43,788 nt of DNA from Pontimonas sp. (GTDB lineage Bacteria > Actinomycetota > Actinomycetes > Actinomycetales > Microbacteriaceae). The position numbers and the translations under genes are program-made. Within the stretch, counting starts at the first letter, position 1; the number at the start of each line of letters is the position of its first letter. The notes beneath the pieces were generated by a model that did no database searches, had not been told where the DNA came from, and was given only the letters and a program-made list of their open reading frames with translations. Positions 1-7,896 of this stretch are shown piece after piece. The DNA is taken from assembly GCA_017857245.1 (NCBI GenBank), contig JAFMDO010000005.1:1-43788 (forward strand), read 5' to 3'.

Positions 1-150
1 GCTCGAAGCCACGAGAAACGTGAGTATTCGGGTGCGCGCAAAAGAAGTCATATTTCTCCTGGGGAGACGAGAACTCCGGGGTCGTTCCCGAAATAGGCGT
101 TAGAACCTAAGGCTAACCCAGTGGTTCTGGGATTCCAAGGGGCAATCTGA

Positions 151-1371
151 CTAGCGTGAACGCAATTCCGCGAGTACCGCTTCGAGCTGGTCAATCCCCC
201 AGTCGAGGTCCTTTTTGGACACGATGAGAGGGGGCGCCAAGCGAATGGTGGAACCGTGGGTGTCCTTGGCGAGAACACCTTTTCGCATCAGAGCCTCACA
301 CACCTCGCGACCCGTGGCGAGGGTTGGGTCAATGTCAATACCGGCCCACAGCCCAGCACCACGGACCGCAAGAACACCTTTACCCACCAAGGCCTCAAGC
401 CTTTTCTTCAAGTGTTTTCCCAGTCGCTGGGACCGACGTTGCATGTCCCCCTTGGCGAGCATCCTCACCACAGCAAGTCCCACCGCTGCCGCGAGGGGAT
501 TTCCACCAAAGGTGGACCCGTGTTCGCCTGGCTTCAAAACACCCATGACTTCTTTGCGCCCCACAACAGCGCTGACCGGGACAATCCCGCCCCCCAAGGC
601 TTTGCCCAAGATATACATATCGGGCACGACTTTTTCGTTGTTGCACTGAACAGTGGCACCTGTCCGGCCAAGCCCCGATTGGATTTCGTCGGCGATCATC
701 AAAACATTGTTGGCTTTGGTGAGCGCGCGCACCTTCTTCAGATATCCCTTGGGGGGAGTGATAATTCCAGCCTCCCCCTGAATGGGTTCGATTAATACGG
801 CCACCGTGTTGGCATCAATTTCTTTCTCCAGCGCCTCTGCGTCGCCATAGGGGACGCTGACAAAGCCGGGGGTGAAAGGGCCGAAATCCTTGCGGGAAGA
901 TTCATCGGTCGAAAAACTCACAATCGATATGGTGCGACCGTGAAAGTTCTCCTTCGCGACGATGATTTTGGCTTTGTTCGCAGCCACACCTTTGACCCGG
1001 TACCCCCAGGCGCGGGAAACCTTGATGGCGCTTTCTACGGCTTCGGCGCCAGTATTCATCGGCAAGACCATGTCCATCCTCAGCAGGGCCGCCAATTCTT
1101 TCGCAAACGGGCCCAACTGGTCGTGATAAAAAGCGCGGGAGGTCAACGTCAGTTTGCCGAGTTGTTTCCTCGCAGCGCGAATCAATGTTTTGTTACCGTG
1201 GCCGAAATTGACAGCAGAATATGCGGCCAAACAGTCGAGATATTTTTTCCCCTCAACATCAGTCACCCAGGCGCCTTTGGCGCTAACCGCAACAACGGGA
1301 AGCGGGTTGTAGTTCCTGGTGAGAGACTCACGCTCGGTTTCTAGGGCTCGGGCTGTCGTGGTTGGGGTCAT
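151..1371 (-). CDS. rocD: Ornithine aminotransferase (ornithine--oxo-acid transaminase)
   Basis: A 406-residue class III PLP-dependent aminotransferase that transfers the delta-amino group of ornithine to 2-oxoglutarate, giving glutamate-5-semialdehyde (P5C) and glutamate in the cytosol. Seen: the NTGAEAVE substrate/cofactor loop near residue 107, the HGRT segment near 144, the ADEIQSGLGRTG motif near 227 and the PLP-lysine motif ILGKALGGG with Lys257. Length fits the family. The start chosen is the ATG at 1371, which overlaps the stop of the upstream hydrolase gene as ATGA; a start nine codons earlier would lie inside that gene. It is the second gene of a two-gene operon with the guanidino-hydrolase, which probably supplies its ornithine. 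The product P5C is a substrate of the PutA encoded 1.4 kb away. Other class III transaminases (acetylornithine type) are less likely given this context. Confidence 0.93.
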   Translation of the reverse strand: MTPTTTARALETERESLTRNYNPLPVVAVSAKGAWVTDVEGKKYLDCLAAYSAVNFGHGNKTLIRAARKQLGKLTLTSRAFYHDQLGPFAKELAALLRMDMVLPMNTGAEAVESAIKVSRAWGYRVKGVAANKAKIIVAKENFHGRTISIVSFSTDESSRKDFGPFTPGFVSVPYGDAEALEKEIDANTVAVLIEPIQGEAGIITPPKGYLKKVRALTKANNVLMIADEIQSGLGRTGATVQCNNEKVVPDMYILGKALGGGIVPVSAVVGRKEVMGVLKPGEHGSTFGGNPLAAAVGLAVVRMLAKGDMQRRSQRLGKHLKKRLEALVGKGVLAVRGAGLWAGIDIDPTLATGREVCEALMRKGVLAKDTHGSTIRLAPPLIVSKKDLDWGIDQLEAVLAELRSR

Positions 1372-2213
1372 GATGCCCTCAACTCTAAAGTGCAACACTT
1401 GACGCCGCCGCCAGCGAGCAAAAGCTCGGAGAGGTCGACCCCGATGGGGTTATATCCGCGCTCTCTGAGGTCTCTCGCAAAAGTCACTGCCTTTTCTGCG
1501 ATGACCACATTGTGTCCATCGCTAAAGGAGTTCAATCCCAAAATCCCCGCGTCCTCTTCGCTCGCGATAATGGCGTCGGGGTATCGGGTGCGAAGAATTT
1601 CCAGAGATGCCTCATCAAAAGCGCTGGGAAGATAGGCGATGGTTTTTGAATCAATCACCGCAAGTGCTGTGTCTAAGTGATAAAAACTGGGGTTGATGAG
1701 CTGTAACGACACGACCTCACGACCATAAATCTTCGCGATTTCTTGGTGGCTGCTGGTGTCGCTGCGGAAACCAGAGGCCGCGAGGATGACATCCCCCACG
1801 AGCAAGAAGTCACCCTCGCCCTCGTTAGTTGATTCGGGTTCGACGACTGCTAGCCCATGCGCCGCAAACCATTCCATATACGCGGGACCTTCGGGCTGAC
1901 GCTCTAGATAGTGAAACTTGGCGCCGTAAGCAATTCCATCCAGCACAAAACCGCCGTTCGCCGCGTACACCATGTCCGGTAGGCCTGGAACGGGATCAAT
2001 GAGCTCAATCGTGAATCCCAGTTCCCGATACGTGTCATAGAGCGCGGTCCACTGCTTCAGCGCCAAGGCCGTATCGGTGGGGTCCTCGGGGTGCATCCAG
2101 GGATTGATCCGGTAGCTCACAGTGAAGAATTCTGGTCGACACATCAAAATGGTGGGGAGCGCCGTCTTCTCGGAAGAATCGCTCGCTCTATATGCAGTCA
2201 CAGTCGTTGTCAT
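1368..2213 (-). CDS. Guanidino-group hydrolase: DDAH-like, probable arginine dihydrolase
   Basis: A 281-residue member of the guanidino-group modifying (GME) superfamily, the group that holds arginine deiminase, dimethylarginine dimethylaminohydrolase and arginine dihydrolase. Seen: MCRPEFF and the RINPWM segment (Asn38), DMVYAANGG (Asn86), an EGEGD acidic motif near 132, His179 in FYHLDT and a C-terminal GGGVKCCT with the likely nucleophilic Cys273. Homologues beside rocD in other actinobacteria are usually annotated DDAH. The INPWM and AAN features resemble the cyanobacterial ArgZ/AgrE arginine dihydrolase domain, and the co-operonic rocD needs ornithine, so I infer arginine to ornithine plus ammonia and CO2. 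No ornithine carbamoyltransferase or carbamate kinase is nearby. The ATG at 2213 follows TGGAGG very closely; a TTG at 2258 is a possible alternative start. It is divergent from the Lrp-type regulator. Confidence 0.85.
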   Translation of the reverse strand: MTTTVTAYRASDSSEKTALPTILMCRPEFFTVSYRINPWMHPEDPTDTALALKQWTALYDTYRELGFTIELIDPVPGLPDMVYAANGGFVLDGIAYGAKFHYLERQPEGPAYMEWFAAHGLAVVEPESTNEGEGDFLLVGDVILAASGFRSDTSSHQEIAKIYGREVVSLQLINPSFYHLDTALAVIDSKTIAYLPSAFDEASLEILRTRYPDAIIASEEDAGILGLNSFSDGHNVVIAEKAVTFARDLRERGYNPIGVDLSELLLAGGGVKCCTLELRAS

Positions 2214-2259
2214 GCCTCCATCTTCACACGCAACGAACGCTCTTTGATGGCTATTCAAC

Positions 2260-2303
2260 GCAGATATTCTTCACAAATAGGACCCAAAACGCACGATATC
2301 TGC
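2260..2303. promoter_or_regulatory. Paired inverted half-sites in the divergent hydrolase/lrp promoter region
   Basis: GCAGATAT at 2260-2267 and its exact reverse complement ATATCTGC at 2296-2303 form an 8-bp perfect inverted repeat with a 28-nt spacer, centre to centre 36 bp. The right arm ends one base before the lrp -10 hexamer and the left arm lies in the likely promoter of the hydrolase-rocD operon. This is a sensible operator arrangement for the adjacent Lrp/AsnC regulator. The repeat is seen; the regulatory role is inferred. Confidence 0.5.
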
Positions 2304-2304
2304 A

Positions 2305-2310
2305 TAAACT
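2305..2310 (+). promoter_or_regulatory. -10 element of a probable leaderless lrp promoter
   Basis: TAAACT ends six bases before the ATG at 2317, so transcription would begin at or next to the start codon. The GGAG at 2311-2314 is too close to the ATG to be a normal ribosome binding site. No good -35 hexamer is apparent. Confidence 0.6.
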
Positions 2311-2316
2311 GGAGAT

Positions 2317-2754
2317 ATGGATGCTCTTGACTCACGAATCATCACAGAACTCCGCCATAACTCCCGCGCCAACTACGGCGATATCGGGGGATTAGTCGGG
2401 CTATCTGCCTCCGCGGTCAAACGTCGAGTAGACAAACTCGTGGCGCAAGGAATCATCCGCTCTTTCACCGTGGTGGTTGATCCTTCCGTCGATGGGATGG
2501 CGGTAGAGGCTTATATCGAGCTCTTTTGCCAAGGCACGGTCTCTCCGCCAGAACTGGAACGCATCCTGTCCCACATCCCCGAGGTCATCGCAGCAGGCAC
2601 GGTCAGCGGTGATGCGGATGCGATTGTTCACATGCGCGCCAAAGACATAGCGTCACTGGAGCGCGCTATCGAGCGAGTTCGATCGGCGCCCAATGTGAAC
2701 CATTCCAAGAGCTCCATCGTCCTCTCGCGGCTGGTCCACACACCTGCGGGCTAA
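2317..2754 (+). CDS. Lrp/AsnC-family transcriptional regulator
   Basis: A 145-residue feast/famine regulator. The N-terminal winged helix-turn-helix (about residues 1-60) shows the family opening MDALDSRIITEL and the recognition segment SASAVKRRVDKLVAQG; the rest is the RAM ligand-binding and dimerisation domain, including the AGTVSGDADAIVHM stretch near 92-105. It is divergent from the hydrolase-rocD operon and convergent with putA, so it is the obvious candidate activator or repressor of arginine/ornithine/proline catabolism with an amino acid as effector (inference). The stop TAA overlaps the putA stop in a CTAA tetramer. The mRNA is probably leaderless. Confidence 0.92.
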   Translation: MDALDSRIITELRHNSRANYGDIGGLVGLSASAVKRRVDKLVAQGIIRSFTVVVDPSVDGMAVEAYIELFCQGTVSPPELERILSHIPEVIAAGTVSGDADAIVHMRAKDIASLERAIERVRSAPNVNHSKSSIVLSRLVHTPAG

Positions 2755-5700
2755 ATCGCTAACTCTCGCATTCGTGCGTCAGGGGCGCCAAACCGGTGCG
2801 CCGTGAGCGACACAGCTTGTTCCTTGAGGAAGGGAAGTATCTCTACCCGGCCACTCTCGGTCACTTCGTCACCATAAATGGAAACTTCGGGGGCTCCATC
2901 AAACGCCACGGCTAACGCATCGACGCGGCCGCCCAGCAACCGAACCCGCTCCGGCAAATGTGTGTTTACCCTCGCTACGAAAGCTCTTTCGGTTTCCACA
3001 ACCACGGAACCCAGGCTCCCTAAATGCTCCGGAGCTTTACCCAGTAGGAGCACGATCGACTCTGGTAGCGGGTCGGTACTTGACACATTGATTCGCGCTC
3101 CTGCGCGAAGCCCCGCAATAAGAACCCGCATCGTTTCTACCAGGGGAACAAACCCAGCAACCCTCACCGTCACCTCGTGCGGGTGGTACCGGAAGACGTT
3201 GCGCTCTACCCCAAGCCCGCTGGGATCCTGAGACACACCGTATATTTCTTCCCACGCAAGGGTGTCGCTAGCGAGTGCGCGAGCGATGAAGGACGCCCCC
3301 TCGTCCTCACTGCTGAGTGATGCAAGCTCGGCGAGATAGGGGTCGGTCCTGTGAGATCCCACCACAGCAGTTGCTGGGGTTCGCCGCCACGAACCCAACC
3401 CAAAGAGATAGTTGGGCCCGCCAGCCTTGGAACCCGCGCCGACGCTGGAGCGTTTCCAACCGCCAAAGGGCTGACGTTGAACAATCGCCCCCGTGATCCC
3501 ACGGTTGACATAACAGTTTCCCGCCTGCACGCGGGCCAGCCAGTGCTCAACCTCTCGGGGGTCGAGGGAATGAATCCCCGCGGTAAGGCCAAAATCGGTG
3601 CCGTTTTGTAGCGCGATTGCTTCATCCAGCGTCCTTGCTGTCATGATGGCAAGCACAGGACCGAAGTATTCGGTCCTGTGGAATTTACTACCCGCCTTGA
3701 CCCCTGTTCTGACTCCCGGCGACCACAGTCGACCTGATTCGTCTAATTGCCGAGGCTCAAGAATCCAGCTTTCGCCCCGACCAAGCTCTGTTAGTCCCGA
3801 GCGAAGCTTCCCGCCGGGTGCTTCAATCACCGGTCCCATCATGGCTTCTGGGTCATCGGGGTACCCCACTCTTAGCGTGGTCACCGCATCCACGAGCTGC
3901 CTGCGGAAGCGCTCCGATTTAGCGACGGACCCCACAAGGATGAGAATGCTCGCCGCGGAGCATTTCTGACCGGCGTGCCCAAAGGCGCTCTTCACTGCGT
4001 CGGCCACCGCTAGATCAAAGTCAGCACTGGGAGTCACGATCAAAGCATTCTTGCCGCTGGTTTCTGCCAACAACGGCAACTCTGCACGCCAGGACCGGAA
4101 CAACCGGGCTGTTTCAAATGCGCCGGTGAGAATCAGCCGATCCACGCCGGGGTGTGAAATCAGACCGTGACCGATCTGGCCCTCTTCAATATCGATAAGT
4201 TGCAACACATTCTTGGGAACACCGGCTGCCCACAGCGCCTCTGCAATAAGGGCACCGCATCGCCGGACCTGCGGAGCTGGCTTGATCGCCACCGCACTTC
4301 CCGCCGCGAGCGCCGCTAAGACCGATCCCGCAGGAATGGCGACGGGGAAGTTCCACGGCGGTGTCACGAGAGTGAATTGTGCGGGCTGGAATCGGGCACC
4401 ATCCACGGTCTCAAGTTCCAGAGCGGAATGGGCGTAGTACCTGGCAAAGTCAACAGCCTCGCTGACCTCAGGGTCACCCTCCAGCAGAGTTTTCCCCGCT
4501 TCTTGCATCATCACCGCAAGAAATTCACCCCGCCGTTTGTTCAGCTGTTCTGCCGCAGCCAGCAGAATGATCGCCCGCTCTCCTGCTGGTTTCTTCCCCC
4601 ACAGAGCACCGGCTTTACGCCCCCGCGCCACAAGGTCATCCACGACTATTCCACCCTTGATGGGTCCGAGGGATTCCGGAATTGCTGCTTTGCCCAACGA
4701 GTCCAGACCCAGCTTTTTGCCCCGCGCGGACGACGCCAATTTCCTGACTTCCCTTGCCCACCCGCGGTTTGCCGCCAAAGAAGGGTCGGTGTCAGGTTCG
4801 TTGTGAAAAACATCACCCACGTGCACTCCTGAGGGCTGGAAGTCACCTTGGTTTTGAACTCGGTGGTACTTCGGCGCGTTGGCGGTGAGCGCTTTCAGAG
4901 AAGAACGAAACCGCGCCTCCTCGCGCGCAAACAGCTCTGCGTTGTCGTGGAGATCAAATACCGCGGACATAAAGTTCTCGGGGCTCGCGTTCTCATCCAA
5001 CCGGCGGACCAAATACCCAACGGCCGCATCAAATTCTTTGGGGTGCACGACGGGGGTGTAGAGAACCAGTTGGCCGACCGTCTCGCGGACCGCATCAGCC
5101 TGATGGGGTGCCATACCGATCAACATTTCGAAGTCGACACCTTCCAGAGACCCTCGGCCCTTAGCCATCAGGTAGGCGAGGGCAACGTCAAAAAGGTTGT
5201 GGCCAGCGACCCCGATGCGGACAGCCTTCGTTCGTGCCGTGGTGAGGGAGTATTCCAGCACCCGCTTGTAGTTTGTGTCACTTTCCTGCTTTGAGGGCAA
5301 CACTGCCAGAGGCCAGTCGTGAACCGCTCCATCCACTTCTTCCATTTGAAGGTTCGCGCCCTTCACCACACGCACCTTCACACAGGCGCCACCCTTGCTC
5401 ACCCTGTCACTGGCAAAAGCCTGGATGCGCTTCATCGCATCCAGGGCTTCGGGCAAATAGGCCTGGAGAACGATGCCGCCCGTGTAGTTCTTCAGTGACG
5501 CATTGCTATAGACGCCCTCAAAGACCTCGATGGTCATATCGAGGTCTTTGAACTCCTCCATGTCGAGGTTAATAAAAGTGGGTGGTGTCGTAGCGGCTGC
5601 CTGCTGGAACAGAGGAATAAGGCGCTTGACTACTCGTTCTACCGTCTCGTCAAACGCCCACATCGATAGCTGGCTAGAAAGGGAGGAAACCTTCACGGAA

Positions 5701-6272
5701 ACGTAATCCACGTCCGGGCGCGCAATAAGGGCGGACACCCCTGCCAAACGGCGATCGGCTTCTTGATCGCCCAACACAGCCTCCCCTAAAAGATTGATGT
5801 TCAAACGATCGCCATTGCGGGTCAAATGCTTGAGTGACTTACCGAGGCGTTTGTCGCTCGCGTCGATTATCAGGTGGCCGATCAACATTTTCAGCGCCCA
5901 CCGGGCTATCGGCACCACCAGGCTCGGAAATATGGGGGCAAAAAACCCACCCACCTGAATCAGCATGCGCAAAATGCCAGGCAGAAAAGCCGGTATATCG
6001 CGGGATAGCTCGCGAAAGTTCCGACCGGCAACCGCCAAATCTTCGGGGCGGGCAACGCGATCCACAAACCCCAGTGCAAACGCTGGCCCTTGAGCGTCTT
6101 TCAAGACCCCCGCCAACCTCTCGGAGGAGGCGTCTGGCCTGCGGTGGAGAATCGCGGCGCGGTCGAGCCACGAACGGACGAGAGCCACCGAATCGTTTGC
6201 TAGCGATGTGGCTCCAGCAATCCCCAAAGGTTTTTTTGGGGTCGCTGGTTTCTCGTTCAACGCCTGGGCCAT
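2751..6272 (-). CDS. putA: Bifunctional proline dehydrogenase / P5C dehydrogenase
   Basis: A 1173-residue PutA that oxidises proline to P5C (FAD-dependent, electrons to the membrane quinone pool) and then to glutamate (NAD-dependent). Seen: a proline dehydrogenase barrel from about 85 to 460, with the conserved YLVRRLDENA near 420-429; an aldehyde dehydrogenase domain from about 530 to 1000, with TPPWNFPVA near 637, general base Glu737 in AETSGKN and catalytic Cys771 in GHAGQKCSA; and a roughly 170-residue C-terminal domain seen in long PutA proteins. There is no N-terminal ribbon-helix-helix domain, so it should not be a DNA-binding autorepressor. It also receives P5C made by RocD. Its start is supported by a TACGCT -10 box seven bases upstream and no ribosome binding site. 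It overlaps the lrp gene by 4 bp in convergent orientation. Confidence 0.95.
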   Translation of the reverse strand: MAQALNEKPATPKKPLGIAGATSLANDSVALVRSWLDRAAILHRRPDASSERLAGVLKDAQGPAFALGFVDRVARPEDLAVAGRNFRELSRDIPAFLPGILRMLIQVGGFFAPIFPSLVVPIARWALKMLIGHLIIDASDKRLGKSLKHLTRNGDRLNINLLGEAVLGDQEADRRLAGVSALIARPDVDYVSVKVSSLSSQLSMWAFDETVERVVKRLIPLFQQAAATTPPTFINLDMEEFKDLDMTIEVFEGVYSNASLKNYTGGIVLQAYLPEALDAMKRIQAFASDRVSKGGACVKVRVVKGANLQMEEVDGAVHDWPLAVLPSKQESDTNYKRVLEYSLTTARTKAVRIGVAGHNLFDVALAYLMAKGRGSLEGVDFEMLIGMAPHQADAVRETVGQLVLYTPVVHPKEFDAAVGYLVRRLDENASPENFMSAVFDLHDNAELFAREEARFRSSLKALTANAPKYHRVQNQGDFQPSGVHVGDVFHNEPDTDPSLAANRGWAREVRKLASSARGKKLGLDSLGKAAIPESLGPIKGGIVVDDLVARGRKAGALWGKKPAGERAIILLAAAEQLNKRRGEFLAVMMQEAGKTLLEGDPEVSEAVDFARYYAHSALELETVDGARFQPAQFTLVTPPWNFPVAIPAGSVLAALAAGSAVAIKPAPQVRRCGALIAEALWAAGVPKNVLQLIDIEEGQIGHGLISHPGVDRLILTGAFETARLFRSWRAELPLLAETSGKNALIVTPSADFDLAVADAVKSAFGHAGQKCSAASILILVGSVAKSERFRRQLVDAVTTLRVGYPDDPEAMMGPVIEAPGGKLRSGLTELGRGESWILEPRQLDESGRLWSPGVRTGVKAGSKFHRTEYFGPVLAIMTARTLDEAIALQNGTDFGLTAGIHSLDPREVEHWLARVQAGNCYVNRGITGAIVQRQPFGGWKRSSVGAGSKAGGPNYLFGLGSWRRTPATAVVGSHRTDPYLAELASLSSEDEGASFIARALASDTLAWEEIYGVSQDPSGLGVERNVFRYHPHEVTVRVAGFVPLVETMRVLIAGLRAGARINVSSTDPLPESIVLLLGKAPEHLGSLGSVVVETERAFVARVNTHLPERVRLLGGRVDALAVAFDGAPEVSIYGDEVTESGRVEILPFLKEQAVSLTAHRFGAPDARMRELAI

Positions 6273-6279
6273 ACCGGCA

Positions 6280-6285
6280 AGCGTA
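6280..6285 (-). promoter_or_regulatory. -10 element of a probable leaderless putA promoter
   Basis: Read on the minus strand, TACGCT is followed by seven bases and the putA ATG at 6272. The promoter must fit in the roughly 46 bp between putA and the upstream terminator hairpin, and its -35 region lies beside that hairpin. Confidence 0.55.
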
Positions 6286-6318
6286 GGGGGTGTACTTGCT
6301 CAGCGCACATCATGCAAA

Positions 6319-6363
6319 AACCCCTCGGTGTTGAGAGTCAGAGACTCCCTTCACCGAGGGGTT
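6319..6363 (-). terminator. Rho-independent terminator after the small DUF4190-like gene
   Basis: A perfect 12-bp inverted repeat (AACCCCTCGGTG at 6319-6330 with its complement at 6352-6363) encloses a smaller GAGTC/GACTC hairpin (6335-6347). On the minus strand the stem runs straight into a TTTTTG tract, as expected for a terminator of the gene ending at 6374. Confidence 0.8.
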
Positions 6364-6373
6364 TCGCTAGACC

Positions 6374-6733
6374 TTAGCTACGGAGGCGACCAGGGCCACC
6401 CATGTCCCAGTCTTGGAAACCTTGGAGTGGGCCAAACCCATCAATCGCGGAGGCGACGAGGATAATCCAGCCAATGGCAACCAGGAGGCCGAGCACGATC
6501 AATCCCGAGCTGACCGCAACAGCAACTTTTGCAGGAACGTTGGATACGCCCGCGTTCTTGGACCACACCCAGGCGATAATGCCAAGGATGAGGGCGGGAA
6601 TTTGGGTGAAAAACGCCAACACGAGGGCAACAATTCCCATGGTTTTGCCCGCGTAGTCGTCGTAGGGACCAACGCTCGTCGTGGTGGTGGCAGCGTGTTC
6701 CGTTGCCGCCACAGGCTCAATAGTCTTTGCCAT
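6374..6733 (-). CDS. Small DUF4190-like membrane protein
   Basis: A 119-residue protein of unknown function. After a roughly 30-residue Ala/Thr-rich cytoplasmic leader it has two hydrophobic segments: about 31-57 (MGIVALVLAFFTQIPALILG) and about 69-96, joined by the short loop WSKNAGVSNVP. This two-helix layout resembles the DUF4190 family of actinobacterial membrane proteins, which often flank signalling or envelope genes. The C-terminus is polar and glycine-rich (DWDMGGPGRLRS). The ATG is preceded by AAAGGAGAAACC, a strong ribosome binding site, unlike many genes here. It is monocistronic: a terminator follows it and pfkA diverges from it. Confidence 0.75.
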   Translation of the reverse strand: MAKTIEPVAATEHAATTTTSVGPYDDYAGKTMGIVALVLAFFTQIPALILGIIAWVWSKNAGVSNVPAKVAVAVSSGLIVLGLLVAIGWIILVASAIDGFGPLQGFQDWDMGGPGRLRS

Positions 6734-6834
6734 AGGTTTCTCCTTTTCAATGACCAGGGTTTCTCGCCCTGCTCCCCCAGGATACGGGCGGTTTCTTGGC
6801 CGGGCCTTGGTGAATCCTATGAATTTGACGTGAT

Positions 6835-6853
6835 GCGGGTAATCGCTTCCCGC
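6835..6853. promoter_or_regulatory. Short inverted repeat upstream of pfkA
   Basis: GCGGG at 6835-6839 and CCCGC at 6849-6853 flank a 9-nt spacer, ending 20 bases before the pfkA start. A CAGAAT hexamer six bases before the pfkA ATG could be its -10 box, which would put this repeat around the -35 position. Weak evidence only. Confidence 0.25.
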
Positions 6854-6873
6854 AAAAGCGCCAGAATAGAGAC

Positions 6874-7896
6874 ATGAAAATTGGAATCCTCACCAGCGGT
6901 GGCGACGCTCCCGGCCTGAATGCCGTCATCCGGGCCGCTGTCCTCAAAGGCACCCGTGTTCACGGCCACGAATTCGTCGGTTTCGTCGGTGGATACAAGG
7001 GTCTCTGTGAACCCGACATCATGCCTTTGACCCGACACGAAGTGAAAGGTATTTCCAAGGAGGGTGGCACCATCCTTGGAACCTCACGAACGAACCCTTT
7101 TGAACACGGTGGGGTCGAAAGAGTCAACGAGGTCCTGGCAGAGCACAACATTGACGCCATCATCGCCATCGGCGGCGAAGGCAGCCTCGCCGCAGCAAGG
7201 GAGCTCTCCGATGCCAGCGTTCCGATTGTCGGGGTTCCCAAGACCGTAGACAACGACCTCAACGGGACTGACTTCACCTTCGGTTTTGACACCGCGATCA
7301 GTATCGCCACGGAGGCGATGGATCGCCTCCGCACCACCGGGGACTCACATTCTCGTTGCATGGTTGCCGAAGTTATGGGACGTCACGTGGGGTGGATTGC
7401 CCTTCACTCGGGTATGGCCGCCGGAGCGCATGCGATTTTGATTCCCGAACGCAAGACCAGCATGGAAGATATCTTGAAATGGGTCCGCTCGGCGGCCGAT
7501 AGAGGGAGAGCGCCTCTGGTCGTGGTGGCGGAGGGCTTTGCCCTCGACACAATGGATGACGCGCATTCAGAACGCGGTTTGGATGCGTTCGGTCGGCCAC
7601 GACTCGGTGGTATTGGCGAGATGCTTGCCCCCATGATTGAGGACGCCACCGGGATTGAGACTCGCGCCACCACCTTGGGACACATCCAGCGCGGGGGAAC
7701 GCCGAGCGCCTTTGACCGGGTGCTTGCCACCCGTTTCGGGATGAGTGTCATCAACCTGGTGAATGACCACCAGTGGGGCCACATGGTGGCGCTTCGAGGG
7801 ACAGAAATAGTGCGTGTCGATTTTGTCGACGCTCTAGGTGCCCTCAAAACCGTGCCCGATGACCGATACGAGGCAGCGGCGATGCTCTTTGGTTGA
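6874..7896 (+). CDS. pfkA: 6-phosphofructokinase, group III (actinobacterial) type
   Basis: A 340-residue phosphofructokinase, phosphorylating fructose 6-phosphate to the 1,6-bisphosphate in glycolysis. Seen: phosphate-binding GILTSGGDAPGLNAVIR at the N-terminus, GGEGS (Glu102-Gly103), PKTVDND with Lys123 and catalytic Asp126, the MGRHVGW fructose-6-phosphate motif near 168, and GHIQRGG near 270. Classical ATP enzymes carry GGDGS and PGTIDND; Gly at the 104-equivalent combined with Lys at the 124-equivalent is the mixed pattern of group III PFKs, close to the mycobacterial enzyme. Some relatives use PPi, so the phosphoryl donor is not proven by sequence. The AcuI-like gene overlaps its 3' end, suggesting co-transcription. 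Confidence 0.92.
   Translation: MKIGILTSGGDAPGLNAVIRAAVLKGTRVHGHEFVGFVGGYKGLCEPDIMPLTRHEVKGISKEGGTILGTSRTNPFEHGGVERVNEVLAEHNIDAIIAIGGEGSLAAARELSDASVPIVGVPKTVDNDLNGTDFTFGFDTAISIATEAMDRLRTTGDSHSRCMVAEVMGRHVGWIALHSGMAAGAHAILIPERKTSMEDILKWVRSAADRGRAPLVVVAEGFALDTMDDAHSERGLDAFGRPRLGGIGEMLAPMIEDATGIETRATTLGHIQRGGTPSAFDRVLATRFGMSVINLVNDHQWGHMVALRGTEIVRVDFVDALGALKTVPDDRYEAAAMLFG

Noticed and set aside
117-131. CCCAG/CTGGG hairpin downstream of rocD
   Set aside because: Five pairs and no T tract are too weak to call a terminator.
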